A stretch of 64,000 nucleotides of DNA from Ulvibacterium sp965248315 (GTDB lineage Bacteria; Bacteroidota; Bacteroidia; Flavobacteriales; Flavobacteriaceae). The position numbers were made by a program, and so were the translations under genes. Below are positions 53,403 to 62,706 of this stretch, piece after piece. The stretch spans positions 2,914,001 through 2,978,000 of the forward strand of contig NZ_CBDFIX010000002.1 in assembly GCF_965248315.1 (NCBI RefSeq), given 5' to 3'. Within the stretch, counting starts at the first letter, position 1, and the number at the start of each line of letters is the position of its first letter. The notes beneath the pieces were generated by a model. That model made no database searches and was not told the origin of the DNA. It was given only the letters and a program-made list of their open reading frames with translations.

Positions 53403-54509
53403 CTAAACTGTGATTTTCCTATTTCGCGCGGGTACCGTCCAGGTCTCAACAAGATTGCCTTCCCGTATTACTTCCATTGTTTCATACAAGTTGACGGTAG
53501 GACATATGTGATAGGGAATAGCAAAAAAAGGCTGGCCGACCCTATATTCCGATGTGTCCGGGACTTCCACCACCAAATGTTCCTCATACTGACCAACGAT
53601 TTTCTGATTTTCCAAATCAAGGATTTCTACCCTAGGCTGCGGAGGATCTGCGGCAACGGCCTTACTACCTAGATCAAAACACAATAAGTTTTTATCTACT
53701 ATCGATACAACTCGTGTTAATAGAACTGCAGCCGGAACAAATGGTAACTCCGGATAATTATATCGATAGCCGGCATCCCAAAAGAAAATGGTGCCTGGGC
53801 TACATTCTATTGCATCCTTTTTGGCATAATATGCAAATGAAGGGGAACCACCCATCACCACTTTGATTTTTCTTTCTAGATAGTTCTCCACCTCCTGCCT
53901 TAAGAGTTTCATTTGCTCAAATATTCGGTTCGATTCAGTTTCCCGGAGTTTTTGATCGGGCGAATGCACATGTCCGTCATAACCATGCAGTCCTACGATA
54001 TTGAGTCCTTTCAAATTGGAACACGCCCTGACCAAATCCAAAGTTTGTTCAGGTTTTATTCCCGTACGGTCCATTCCTAAATTGATATCCACGTAAACAT
54101 CCATAGGGCGTTCCTTGAATAGTTCTGACAAAAGTTTAGCAGAATTTGTATTATCGATGAGGGATGAAAAAACAGTCTTTGGATACATTTTTCGAAGTTC
54201 ACCAAACCGCAAGGCTTTTACCTCGGAAAGCTGATAGCAAAGTAACACATCATGCACCCCCGACATGGCCAATAGTTCCGACTCTGAAATGGTACTGCTT
54301 TTAAAGCAAGCGATATCATGCTGCAGTGCCATTTTTATTACCTCAGAGCATTTTACCGTTTTTACATGGGGTCTTAAGATAGTGTTTTGGCCCTTTACGA
54401 GTTTGCAGGCACTCAGAATGTTTTGATGTACCAAATCAGGAAAGACCAAAAGAGCTGGGGAATCTACGGAGTGAACCGCCTGGGTATAATATGCATCACT
54501 ACTAATCAT
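53403..54509 (-). CDS. D-threonine aldolase/D-serine dehydratase-like PLP enzyme
   Basis: 368 residues, alanine racemase N-terminal fold type III. The PLP Lys is Lys50 in ILRPHVKT. HGYDGHVHS, PSFAYYAKKDAIECSPGTIFFWDAGY and a C-terminal domain with HICPTVNLYE, whose His and Cys fit the metal site of D-threonine aldolase/D-serine dehydratase enzymes, complete the pattern. It would cleave or dehydrate a beta-hydroxy D-amino acid. It starts two bases after the RidA stop. No D-amino acid racemase is in the operon. Confidence 0.88.
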   Translation of the reverse strand: MISSDAYYTQAVHSVDSPALLVFPDLVHQNILSACKLVKGQNTILRPHVKTVKCSEVIKMALQHDIACFKSSTISESELLAMSGVHDVLLCYQLSEVKALRFGELRKMYPKTVFSSLIDNTNSAKLLSELFKERPMDVYVDINLGMDRTGIKPEQTLDLVRACSNLKGLNIVGLHGYDGHVHSPDQKLRETESNRIFEQMKLLRQEVENYLERKIKVVMGGSPSFAYYAKKDAIECSPGTIFFWDAGYRYNYPELPFVPAAVLLTRVVSIVDKNLLCFDLGSKAVAADPPQPRVEILDLENQKIVGQYEEHLVVEVPDTSEYRVGQPFFAIPYHICPTVNLYETMEVIREGNLVETWTVPARNRKITV

Positions 54510-54511
54510 TT

Positions 54512-54904
54512 TTAACCGTTCGGCAATTTGAAAACAATATCGATCTCAACCTTAATATTCTCTCCCAAAACGGATTGTACAGTAGTCCGGGCCGGTTTTA
54601 TTCCCGTGAAATAAGTGGCATACACCGCATTGAATTTATCAAAATCGTTAATATCCTTTAAATGTACGGTACTCTTTAGAGCATCGTCCATTGTTCCACC
54701 GGCTGTTTCTACAATGGTTTTGATGTTATCCAAGGTTCGTTTGGTCTCCTCCTCAATACTTCCCAGTACAAACTTGGAAGTAGCAAAATCTACCGAGGCC
54801 TGGCCACTTAAAAATAACATCCCATTATAGACTACGCCATCCGAGTACGCTCCTGTTACAAAATTGGGATTTCTTTGGGGATGTGTGATTTTTATCTTGT
54901 CCAT
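54512..54904 (-). CDS. RidA family enamine/imine deaminase
   Basis: 130 residues from the ATG at 54904 (MDKIKITHPQRNPNFVTG); an upstream in-frame start would add a hydrophobic segment not found in the family. RidA/YjgF features: GVVYNGMLFLSGQASVD, KTIVETAGGTMDDALKSTVHL and the Arg in KPARTTVQSV that binds the carboxylate. It hydrolyses reactive enamines and imines released by PLP enzymes, which suits its place at the head of an operon with two PLP enzymes. The upstream region also serves the divergent AraC gene. Confidence 0.92.
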   Translation of the reverse strand: MDKIKITHPQRNPNFVTGAYSDGVVYNGMLFLSGQASVDFATSKFVLGSIEEETKRTLDNIKTIVETAGGTMDDALKSTVHLKDINDFDKFNAVYATYFTGIKPARTTVQSVLGENIKVEIDIVFKLPNG

Positions 54905-55129
54905 AGTTCTCTCATTTGTGATATTTTTTAAAATTTTCCGAAAAAGCCAAACAAAATTCAATAATCAAGGTTATTTTGTAAGATTTTATTTCAAATGTAT
55001 CCGTAAGCCTTCAAATTTAATAATAGCAAAAACCGATAATCTAATACAAATAATTATATTTAGCTACTTGAACAAGGGCTTTTACGCTGAAATTGTGAAG
55101 AAGAGTATCGATCTAAATAGGGGTTAAGA

Positions 55130-56008
55130 ATGGAAACAACCGAAATCAGACTGTTCAAAGAATCCAATCAATCTTTTATTTACCATATAGAAGAAAAGGC
55201 ATTTAGCATCTATCACCATCATCCTGAGTACGAACTTGTCTATATTAAGAGGGGTAGCGGTGTGCGTATCGTTGGAGATAATATTAGTGAATTCAAGAAG
55301 GGAGATCTGGTCTTTTTGGGCTCTTATCTACCCCACGTTTGGCGATGTGATACGGCCTACAACAAAGCTGATGGAACATTTACCGGAAAAGGGTACGTAA
55401 TTCAGTTTTTAGAAGAATTCATAGGAAAACATTTCTTTGATTTGCCGGAAAATAGAGGGCTTAAAGCATTCTTTTCACATGCTTCCAGGGGATGTAGATT
55501 CTTTGGAAAGACCAAAAAAAGACTTACTGACATTATTTTGGGGATGCAACACATGAATCCTACACAACGCTTTTATTCCTTGTTCACCATATTTGAGATA
55601 CTGGCAACAACCGAGGAGTATGAATTTATTTGTAGTCCTGTATTTAGGGAAACAGATCATATGTCCGAAAGCGGACCTATGCGGGACGTTGTGGAGTTTA
55701 TTTTGAAAAACTTTAAGAAAGATATCAAATTGCGTGACGTATTGGAAATCGCCAATATGTCCAATACTCAATTTTTTCTGGCTTTTAAAAAAATGTATCG
55801 TATGCCATTTAAGAGCTACCTATTGAAGTTACGTATTGGATATGCTTGTCGTCTATTAGCGGAACCCAACAATAATATTTCACAAGTAGCTTATGAGTCT
55901 GGTTTTGAAAACTTATCGAACTTTAATAGGCATTTTAAGGCCATAAAAGGTTGCACACCAACAGTCTATCGAAAGAAACTGGAGAAACCGATTGCATCCA
56001 GACTTTAG
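55130..56008 (+). CDS. AraC family transcriptional regulator
   Basis: 292 residues. The N-terminal cupin-like sensor domain (AFSIYHHHPEYELVYIKRGSGVRIVGD, FKKGDLVFLGSYLPHVWRCD) is followed by a C-terminal double helix-turn-helix (MRDVVEFILKNFKKDIKLRDVLEIANMSNTQFFLAFKKMYRMPFKSYLLKLRI; AYESGFENLSNFNRHFKAIKGCTPTVYRKKL). The divergent position 225 bp from the RidA operon makes it the likely regulator of that operon, sensing a small carboxylate, sugar or amino acid. No second gene lies in its own unit. Confidence 0.92.
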   Translation: METTEIRLFKESNQSFIYHIEEKAFSIYHHHPEYELVYIKRGSGVRIVGDNISEFKKGDLVFLGSYLPHVWRCDTAYNKADGTFTGKGYVIQFLEEFIGKHFFDLPENRGLKAFFSHASRGCRFFGKTKKRLTDIILGMQHMNPTQRFYSLFTIFEILATTEEYEFICSPVFRETDHMSESGPMRDVVEFILKNFKKDIKLRDVLEIANMSNTQFFLAFKKMYRMPFKSYLLKLRIGYACRLLAEPNNNISQVAYESGFENLSNFNRHFKAIKGCTPTVYRKKLEKPIASRL

Positions 56009-56047
56009 TTCCGTAACACGGATTACACAAGCAGAATTAAAATTTAA

Positions 56048-57685
56048 TCAGGGCTTTGGAAATTTACGTATCCGCGAATATCTTTTGTACGTATCAAAAA
56101 TCTCTTTTTCCGGACCCACCATTCTCGGATCTCTAGAGTTCAAAAGTTCCCCTTGTAGAGCTGCCCAAAGCTGTTCCCTTGTTTTCTTAAAATTTGGATT
56201 CTCGTATAGATTAGTCAAACACGAGGGATCGTTCGTTACATCATAGAGTTCAAACTCAGGTCTTTTGCCATGTGCTAATCGAAAATAGTGAGTTATACTA
56301 TCATTTTTATAATTTTCAATCAGGTATGTTTTGGAAGGACAGTCATCAATGTCCGTAAAGGCGGCATCTGGAATATATTTTCCGCGAGAATCCATACCAT
56401 ATCTGGGAAGTAGTTGAGTGGTATCTTTCGGATGATATTTTTGAGGAGCCCCTGCCGGCCATCGCTCAGGTTTTAGATTCCAAACAAAAACAAAGTCCTT
56501 GGAAAATATAGCTCGTTGAGGATATCCCCAATTAGCATATCTAGAAGAAGAATGCCGTTCCCTTCCTACATAACTATATCTTCTATTACGCTCTGTGGGT
56601 TCATGTCTTTTTGATTCTAGAATTTCCAAAAAACTTTTCCCGGTCATTGCTAACATTTTCTTAGGTCGGACTTGCACGGCCTCTAAGATAGTAGGTGCAA
56701 AATCCTTAAATCCGATCAAGTCATGCACAGTTTCACCTGTTTTAAAATTTTTGGGATAACGTATAGCCAGCGGTACGTGTGCCCCATACTCATAACTATT
56801 CGCCTTGGCTCTAGGGAATGCCATTCCATTGTCTGAGGTAACGATGATTATTGTATTGTCCAGCTCTCCCGTAGCTTCCAAATAATTCAGCATTTTTACG
56901 AATTGTTTGTCGAACCACTCTATTTCCACAGCATAGTCCAATAGATCACTTCGTATCTCTTGGGTATCGGGCAAAAAGTCGGGCACTTCTACATCTGATA
57001 AGTTTTTGCCCATTTTTTTCCAAGAACCCTTTTCGAATACACGATGTGGTTCGTATCCGCCGAACCAAAAGAAAAAAGGCTTATCCTTTTTCACATCATT
57101 CATGAAGTATCTGAAATTTGCGAAATAATCTAGTTTAGAGATGCCGGTGGTCGGCGGAAGCTCTGATTCATGTCCGAATTGTATTTTGGAATGAGTGATT
57201 CCTGCCGCGTTGTTTTTTCTCCATAACGAATCCTTCTCGTTTCTTGCATACTGAAATGGTCCCACTCCTTTGCCGGTCCTACCTATTTGATAGCCGGAAG
57301 CTTTCAGTTCATCAATAAAGGGGACATGTTTTTTTAGCCATGAGGAAGCATGCTGCCCGGACTGTTCATTTTGCCAATGGTGTCTGCCGGTAATCAATGC
57401 GCTACGGGAAGGTGCACAGCCCGGGGATCCGGCATAACAATTTGTAAAATATATACCTTCCTTGGCAATACGGTCAAAGCCGGGAGTCTTTACAAATGCG
57501 CTTCCAGCGAAACTCGTGTGGAAGTAAGATTGATCATCGCTGATTGCGAATAAAATGTTCGGCGGTTTTGTTGGCGTGTCCGTACTGGTATCGCTATCCA
57601 AACAACCGTATTGAAGAGTTATTAAAAACAGCAAGTGGAGATATATACGCCGTGAAGCTTTGCTATTTACGCAATTATAAACCAT
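56048..57685 (-). CDS. S1 family sulfatase, lipoprotein (sulfatase 1)
   Basis: 545 residues with a lipoprotein signal (HLLFLITLQYGC, Cys at about 28). The formylglycine site is Cys90 in CAPSRSALITGR, of the Cys type. Metal ligands are visible in NILFAISDDQS and IIVTSDNGMAFPRA. It hydrolyses sulfate esters from a sulfated glycan; the exact substrate needs subfamily placement. 40 bp from the AraC gene stop (converging) and 100 bp downstream of sulfatase 2. A separate formylglycine-generating enzyme is needed; none is in the window. Confidence 0.92.
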   Translation of the reverse strand: MVYNCVNSKASRRIYLHLLFLITLQYGCLDSDTSTDTPTKPPNILFAISDDQSYFHTSFAGSAFVKTPGFDRIAKEGIYFTNCYAGSPGCAPSRSALITGRHHWQNEQSGQHASSWLKKHVPFIDELKASGYQIGRTGKGVGPFQYARNEKDSLWRKNNAAGITHSKIQFGHESELPPTTGISKLDYFANFRYFMNDVKKDKPFFFWFGGYEPHRVFEKGSWKKMGKNLSDVEVPDFLPDTQEIRSDLLDYAVEIEWFDKQFVKMLNYLEATGELDNTIIIVTSDNGMAFPRAKANSYEYGAHVPLAIRYPKNFKTGETVHDLIGFKDFAPTILEAVQVRPKKMLAMTGKSFLEILESKRHEPTERNRRYSYVGRERHSSSRYANWGYPQRAIFSKDFVFVWNLKPERWPAGAPQKYHPKDTTQLLPRYGMDSRGKYIPDAAFTDIDDCPSKTYLIENYKNDSITHYFRLAHGKRPEFELYDVTNDPSCLTNLYENPNFKKTREQLWAALQGELLNSRDPRMVGPEKEIFDTYKRYSRIRKFPKP

Positions 57686-57785
57686 CTTCTAATTTTATTG
57701 ATCTTAAAAACTCAATTCCCAAGCATCAACTTCTATCCTAGGACGGCATATTAATATGTTTTGGCACTGTCCTAAACTTCAAAAA

Positions 57786-59264
57786 TCAATTTCCTTTAAA
57801 TGGAAAATCGGGATTGTCGGTTCTTGAGGTTTCCATTAAAGTTTGGATCTGGGCCACAATTTCAGGATTTTCAGAGGCCACATTATTCAATTCTTTTATA
57901 TCCTTTGATAGGTCATACAGTTCTATTGGGGCTTCGGGGTCATCGTATACATTTAACCGAATTCCTTTCCAATCATCAAATCTTATAGCCTGTTTTCCAT
58001 TTTGTTCATGGAATTCCCAATAGAGATGGTTGTGTTTCTGTTGCTCATTTATACCTTTTAAAGTAGGAACCATAGAAATGCCATCAATGTCTTTTGGAAT
58101 CTCCGCACCCGCTAGTTCTGCCAATGTGGGTAAAATATCCCAAAAGGCCGATAAATGATCGGTCTTTCGGTCTGGCTCAATAGTGCCAGGCCAATGGGCT
58201 ATCATGGGCACCCGGATACCGCCTTCATATAAATCCCTTTTCCGTCCTCGGACGATCCCTGAGCTATTGAAAAAATCCGGATCGGCACCACCTTCCATAT
58301 GTGGCCCATTATCACTTGTAAAGATGACCAACGTGTTTTCAGAAATCCCAAGTTGTTCCAAGAGATGCACTATTTCACCTACTTGCGTATCTAGGCGAGA
58401 GACCATAGCCGCAAATGTGGCTCTTGGTTTTTCCTGGGACGCATAACCTTTGGGATGGTAATCCTCCGAACCATAATCATTTCCTTTCCACCTTGAGCCA
58501 GAGTTGTTCTCCGTTCCCCATGGGGCTTCTTCAAAAACATTTTCAAATGTGTTCCAAATGGAATCTTTGGGCACAATTAATTCTGCATGTGGAATTACCG
58601 AGGGTATATACAAAAAGAAAGGGCGCTCGGCATTACTTTTTATGAAGTCCAATGCTTTCTTATGGATCAAATCTGGGGCGTATACCACCGTATTCTTAGT
58701 GTCATTACCTTCAAGAACTACTTTTTGTTCATTGTCCCACAAGTGGGTAGGATAATAACGATGGGCCTGCCCTTGACAATTGTAACCGTAAAACTGATCA
58801 AAACCCTGTTTATTGGGATCTCCTTCAGTACCGATAAAACCTAGCCCCCATTTTCCAAAAGCACCGGTAGAATATCCGGCTTTTTTTAGTACTTCGGCCA
58901 CGGTGAAGGCCTCGGCTCTTATGGGGAACTGACCTTCTTCCGTATTGCTCTTATTGCCTCGTATGGGTGTATGGCCCGTATGCATGCCCGTCATCAATGC
59001 AGACCTAGAAGGTGCACAGACCGTACTTCCGGAATAATGTTGTGTGAACAATAAACCTTGTTCCGCAAGTTTATCGATATTCGGGGTGCGGAATTTTTCC
59101 TGGCCGTATATGCTTAGATCACCATACCCCAAATCATCGGCCAAAATATAGACGATATTCGGTTTTGAGGTTTCTCGAGGTTTCGCTTCAGGGCTATTAT
59201 GCTGTTTACATCCTAAAAAAAGAAGTGTATATATTAGAACCCATTTTAAATTACATTTCTCCAT
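57786..59264 (-). CDS. S1 family sulfatase, lipoprotein (sulfatase 2)
   Basis: 492 residues from the ATG at 59264 (MEKCNLKWVLIYTLLFLGC, lipobox Cys at about 19); the longer frame to 59312 would overlap the upstream sulfatase by 35 bp, so I reject it. Cys83 lies in CAPSRSALMTG; metal ligands in NIVYILADDLGYGD and VIFTSDNGPHMEGG. The sequence TGHTPIRGN after the site and the SSGIVRGRKRDLYEGGIRVP segment are typical of arylsulfatase A-like proteins. Different from its two neighbours, so the locus probably removes sulfate at more than one position. Confidence 0.93.
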   Translation of the reverse strand: MEKCNLKWVLIYTLLFLGCKQHNSPEAKPRETSKPNIVYILADDLGYGDLSIYGQEKFRTPNIDKLAEQGLLFTQHYSGSTVCAPSRSALMTGMHTGHTPIRGNKSNTEEGQFPIRAEAFTVAEVLKKAGYSTGAFGKWGLGFIGTEGDPNKQGFDQFYGYNCQGQAHRYYPTHLWDNEQKVVLEGNDTKNTVVYAPDLIHKKALDFIKSNAERPFFLYIPSVIPHAELIVPKDSIWNTFENVFEEAPWGTENNSGSRWKGNDYGSEDYHPKGYASQEKPRATFAAMVSRLDTQVGEIVHLLEQLGISENTLVIFTSDNGPHMEGGADPDFFNSSGIVRGRKRDLYEGGIRVPMIAHWPGTIEPDRKTDHLSAFWDILPTLAELAGAEIPKDIDGISMVPTLKGINEQQKHNHLYWEFHEQNGKQAIRFDDWKGIRLNVYDDPEAPIELYDLSKDIKELNNVASENPEIVAQIQTLMETSRTDNPDFPFKGN

Positions 59265-59277
59265 AATCCGTTGGATT

Positions 59278-60843
59278 CTAATCCAGTTTTTCTTTTTCGA
59301 AATCGGTGTCACTAACCCAACCCGTGTTCATTTTCTCATCATTCATAAATCTCTCGTAGAAATTACTTTCCTTACCTATATAGGGATAACTTTCAAAAAC
59401 TTCACCATTTCCCAAAACACGTGGATCTTGTTGGGCTTCCAACGTTGTGGTTAAAAGTTTTGAAAGCTCTGTTTTTATGGATTTCATTTCATCCATATCA
59501 GCTAAATTATCCATACATAAAGGGTCTTTCCCTATTTGGTAAAGTTCCTCTTCAGGCCGTTTTCCAAAGTTCATTTGCCAGTATTCGGCGTTTTCTCCAT
59601 TCCGCCTTAGATCGAGAATTACCGTTTTTGTAGGAGACCCATCCGTATTGAGATATCCTGTCTCCGGATTTCCTGCAGGCCATCGTGTCGGCTCAAAATT
59701 TTTGACATATAAATACTCGTTCTTTACGATTCCACGAATAGGATAACCTTGGTCCTTAGGTCTGCCCACATCATGGCGTTCCTTCCCAAAAACAACAAAA
59801 TCCCTATCCGTAATACTTTTTGAATCGCTAAAAACATCGGTCAGGCTTTTTCCTGGGGTAGGGGCCATTTGAGTCTTCTCCCATGTCAAACCGGCGATGT
59901 CAATAAAGGTAGGCGCGAAATCAATGAAACTAACGTACTCTTGAACTATCCTGCCTGGATTTTTGATTCCTTTGGGCCACATAATAGCCAATGGCAAATG
60001 GTTGGAAAGCTCATATTCCTGACCTTTTATGCGAGGAAAGGGCATTCCGTTGTCCGCAGTGACCACAATAATCGTATTCTCCAATTGGCCATTAGCCTCC
60101 AAAATGGCAATTATTTTTTCCAGATGAAAATCGAAATATTCCACTTCATACGCATAATCCAGCATGTCGGTTCTAACCGTTTCGTTATCCGGCCAAAAAC
60201 CGGGTACTTCCGTGATATCCGATAATTCCTTTTCCCCTTTTTCAATACCTGTCCCATATTCGTAGGCACGGTGGGGTTCATAACCCCCGTACCAAAAACA
60301 CCATGGGGCATTGGTAGAGGCACTGTCCAAAAAGATCTTAAAATTTGCACTATAATCGTTTCCGGAAATTTTGGTTGTCGGTGGGTCGATTGTTTTGTCT
60401 TTATATGCCTTTCCCGTAAGCTCACGGGGTATTCCATTGGCGGATACCGCCTTACCCGGGCCCCAGCCTTTACCCGTAAACCCAGTGGTATATCCATTTT
60501 CTCCCAGAGCTTCCATATAACTTTTAAATTTCAATGGGAAGTTGTTCCAATGATTGGCCGCTTCCTCCAACTGCCAGGAATTACGACCGGTAAGAATCGC
60601 GGAACGTGAAGGGGCACATTTGGCGTTCGGTGTATAGGCGTTCATAAAGAGCAGGCCCTCTTTGGCTACCCTATCGAATGCTGGGGTCTTTATCCAACTT
60701 GTCCCGTAAGCACCCATATGGGGAAAGGAGGCATCATCGGCGATACAGAACAAAATATTAGGTCGCTGGTCAACTTCGATTTTTTTTTCGGAACAGGAAA
60801 ATAGACTCAACAGAACAAAAATCGAAATCGTGGTCCTTTTCAT
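59278..60843 (-). CDS. S1 family sulfatase, lipoprotein (sulfatase 3)
   Basis: 521 residues, lipoprotein signal (MKRTTISIFVLLSLFSC, Cys at about 17). Cys76 in KCAPSRSAILTGR is the formylglycine precursor; metal ligands in NILFCIADDASFPHMGAY and VVTADNGMPFPRIKG. It resembles sulfatase 1 (the shared EPHRAYE/EPHRVFE segment and the SxxWKxxG spacing), suggesting an old duplication and similar heparan-N-sulfatase-like specificity, which is an inference. The SSS symporter gene lies 21 bp upstream in the same direction. Confidence 0.92.
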   Translation of the reverse strand: MKRTTISIFVLLSLFSCSEKKIEVDQRPNILFCIADDASFPHMGAYGTSWIKTPAFDRVAKEGLLFMNAYTPNAKCAPSRSAILTGRNSWQLEEAANHWNNFPLKFKSYMEALGENGYTTGFTGKGWGPGKAVSANGIPRELTGKAYKDKTIDPPTTKISGNDYSANFKIFLDSASTNAPWCFWYGGYEPHRAYEYGTGIEKGEKELSDITEVPGFWPDNETVRTDMLDYAYEVEYFDFHLEKIIAILEANGQLENTIIVVTADNGMPFPRIKGQEYELSNHLPLAIMWPKGIKNPGRIVQEYVSFIDFAPTFIDIAGLTWEKTQMAPTPGKSLTDVFSDSKSITDRDFVVFGKERHDVGRPKDQGYPIRGIVKNEYLYVKNFEPTRWPAGNPETGYLNTDGSPTKTVILDLRRNGENAEYWQMNFGKRPEEELYQIGKDPLCMDNLADMDEMKSIKTELSKLLTTTLEAQQDPRVLGNGEVFESYPYIGKESNFYERFMNDEKMNTGWVSDTDFEKEKLD

Positions 60844-60864
60844 TTTTTTAGGCTTCTTTGTTGA

Positions 60865-62601
60865 TTACGGTAACTTTGTGGACGGACCTTTCAAAATCCT
60901 ATCAAACGCTTCAAAAATTATGGCGATTGAAATAACCAAAGCCGATCCGATGAAGTTCAACCATAGGTAACCTAGTTTTTCCTCTCCGGACGGGTGGATA
61001 TGTATTAGGTTATAATATAGGATAAAAATGATCAACTGTGTCAATAGGGCCGCAAAAAAGACGGCATTTCCCTTGACAAATTTTAAGAAAAAAGCCAATA
61101 AAAATATACCCAGTACATTACCATAAAAGATAGAACCGATAATATTGACCAATTGGATCAAGTTATCGAAAAGGTTGGCAATACTTGCGATGGCAATCGC
61201 TACAATTCCCCAAAGAAGTGTAAACAGTTTTGAAACGGTAACGTAATGCTTCTGGCTGAAATCACCATTTTTGTTCCGCTTGTATAGATCTAAAGCGGTA
61301 ATGGTTCCCAAAGCATTGAGCTCCGAGGCGGTTGAGGACATTGCCGCGGAAAGAATGACGGCCAAGAGAAGACCGATTAAACCTGTGGGCAGATTGTTCA
61401 AAATAAAGTGAATAAAAACATAGTCCTTATCATTGGTCTCTACATCCTTGTTGGCCTGTTGTATCAGAGCCCGTGCCGTGGCTCTATTGGTACTGTCTTT
61501 TTTATTTATGTTCATGATCTGGCGTTCGGCTTCCTCTACCGCCGTATATTCCTTTATCTCCAACGCCACTGAGAATTTATTTTGGGCCATTCTTTTTTCA
61601 TCCTCCAGTTTCTTCTGTCCCTCCTGAAGCAATTTATAATCTTCGGCATATTCCGATTCCATGACCGCTTGCGTGGCAGAGGGATTAAAGTTTAAGGGCG
61701 AAGGGTTATATTGATAAAAAACAAATACCATAACACCTACAAGAAGAATGAAGAATTGCATTGGAATCTTAAAAATACCATTAAAGACAAGCCCTAACTG
61801 ACTTTCACGTAAAGATTTACCAGATAGATAGCGCTGAACTTGACTTTGATCTGTGCCAAAATAGGCCAATGCTAAAAACAGTCCACCGGTTATGCCACTC
61901 CAAAAAGTATATCTGCTTTTTGGATCAAGGCTAAAATCCAAAATTTCCAGTTTATTACTAGCACCAGCCACTTTCATGGCTTTATTAAAGGAAATATCGG
62001 CTGGGAGATATCCAAGAATGAAGAAGAAAGTAATGAACATGCCCAACATGATTACGAACATTTGCTGTTTTTGGGTGACACTAACAGCCTTTGTACCACC
62101 GGAAACGGTGTAAATGATAACCAATATGCCAATAATGATGTTGAGCGTACGCAAGTCCCATCCTAGAACGGCGGACAAAATTATGGATGGTGCAAAAATA
62201 GTAATGCCGGCGGCCAGACCTCGTTGCACTAAAAAAAGTACGGCCGCCAATGTTCTGGTCTTAAGGTCAAAACGATTTTCCAAAAACTCGTAAGCAGTAT
62301 AAACCTTTAGTTTATGATAAATAGGCACAAAGACCAAACAAATAATGACCATCGCTATGGGCAGCCCGAAGTAAAATTGCACAAAACCCATCCCATCATG
62401 GAACGCTTGTCCAGGAGTGGACAAAAAAGTTATGGCACTTGCCTGAGTGGCCATTACAGAAAGACCTATAGTCCACCATTTGGCTTCATTGCCACCACGA
62501 ATATAATCGTTTACATTGGCACTACCTCTGGTTTTCCATACCCCATAGGCGACAATGAACAATAAAGTTCCTGACAATATAATCCAATCTAAGGCTCCCA
62601 T
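60865..62601 (-). CDS. SSS-family sodium:solute symporter
   Basis: 578 residues with about 13 membrane segments. SSS signatures: VMATQASAITFLSTPGQAF, the Na+-site region GGTKAVSVTQKQQMFVIMLG, and ILSAAMSSTASELNALGTITALDLYK. It would import a sugar, sialic acid or related solute with Na+. Between about residues 300 and 395 lies a long charged, helical segment (e.g. KLLQEGQKKLEDEKRMAQNK and YTAVEEAERQIMNINKKDS), probably a coiled-coil extramembrane domain. The start codon directly follows the stop of the 33-residue membrane ORF, suggesting coupled translation. Confidence 0.93.
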   Translation of the reverse strand: MGALDWIILSGTLLFIVAYGVWKTRGSANVNDYIRGGNEAKWWTIGLSVMATQASAITFLSTPGQAFHDGMGFVQFYFGLPIAMVIICLVFVPIYHKLKVYTAYEFLENRFDLKTRTLAAVLFLVQRGLAAGITIFAPSIILSAVLGWDLRTLNIIIGILVIIYTVSGGTKAVSVTQKQQMFVIMLGMFITFFFILGYLPADISFNKAMKVAGASNKLEILDFSLDPKSRYTFWSGITGGLFLALAYFGTDQSQVQRYLSGKSLRESQLGLVFNGIFKIPMQFFILLVGVMVFVFYQYNPSPLNFNPSATQAVMESEYAEDYKLLQEGQKKLEDEKRMAQNKFSVALEIKEYTAVEEAERQIMNINKKDSTNRATARALIQQANKDVETNDKDYVFIHFILNNLPTGLIGLLLAVILSAAMSSTASELNALGTITALDLYKRNKNGDFSQKHYVTVSKLFTLLWGIVAIAIASIANLFDNLIQLVNIIGSIFYGNVLGIFLLAFFLKFVKGNAVFFAALLTQLIIFILYYNLIHIHPSGEEKLGYLWLNFIGSALVISIAIIFEAFDRILKGPSTKLP

Positions 62602-62703
62602 TTAGATAAAGGCTGTCATTATGTAGTAAAAGAAAAGAACATATACCAGATTCAGGATCAAGACCAGGGAGTATTCTTTTTTCCAAACTAATTTTTCCAG
62701 CAT
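62602..62703 (-). CDS. Small membrane micropeptide (33 aa) upstream of the symporter
   Basis: A 33-residue frame on the minus strand starting MLEKLVWKKEYS and ending with TAA, immediately followed by the symporter ATG. The C-terminal 22 residues are a single hydrophobic helix (LVLILNLVYVLFFYYIMTAF). It starts 3 bp after the stop of the PIG-L-type gene and fills the whole gap without leftover bases. Position and fit suggest a genuine small membrane partner of the symporter, comparable in arrangement to the YhdT-PanF pair, though no homology is claimed. Function not known. Confidence 0.65.
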   Translation of the reverse strand: MLEKLVWKKEYSLVLILNLVYVLFFYYIMTAFI

Positions 62704-62706
62704 GGT

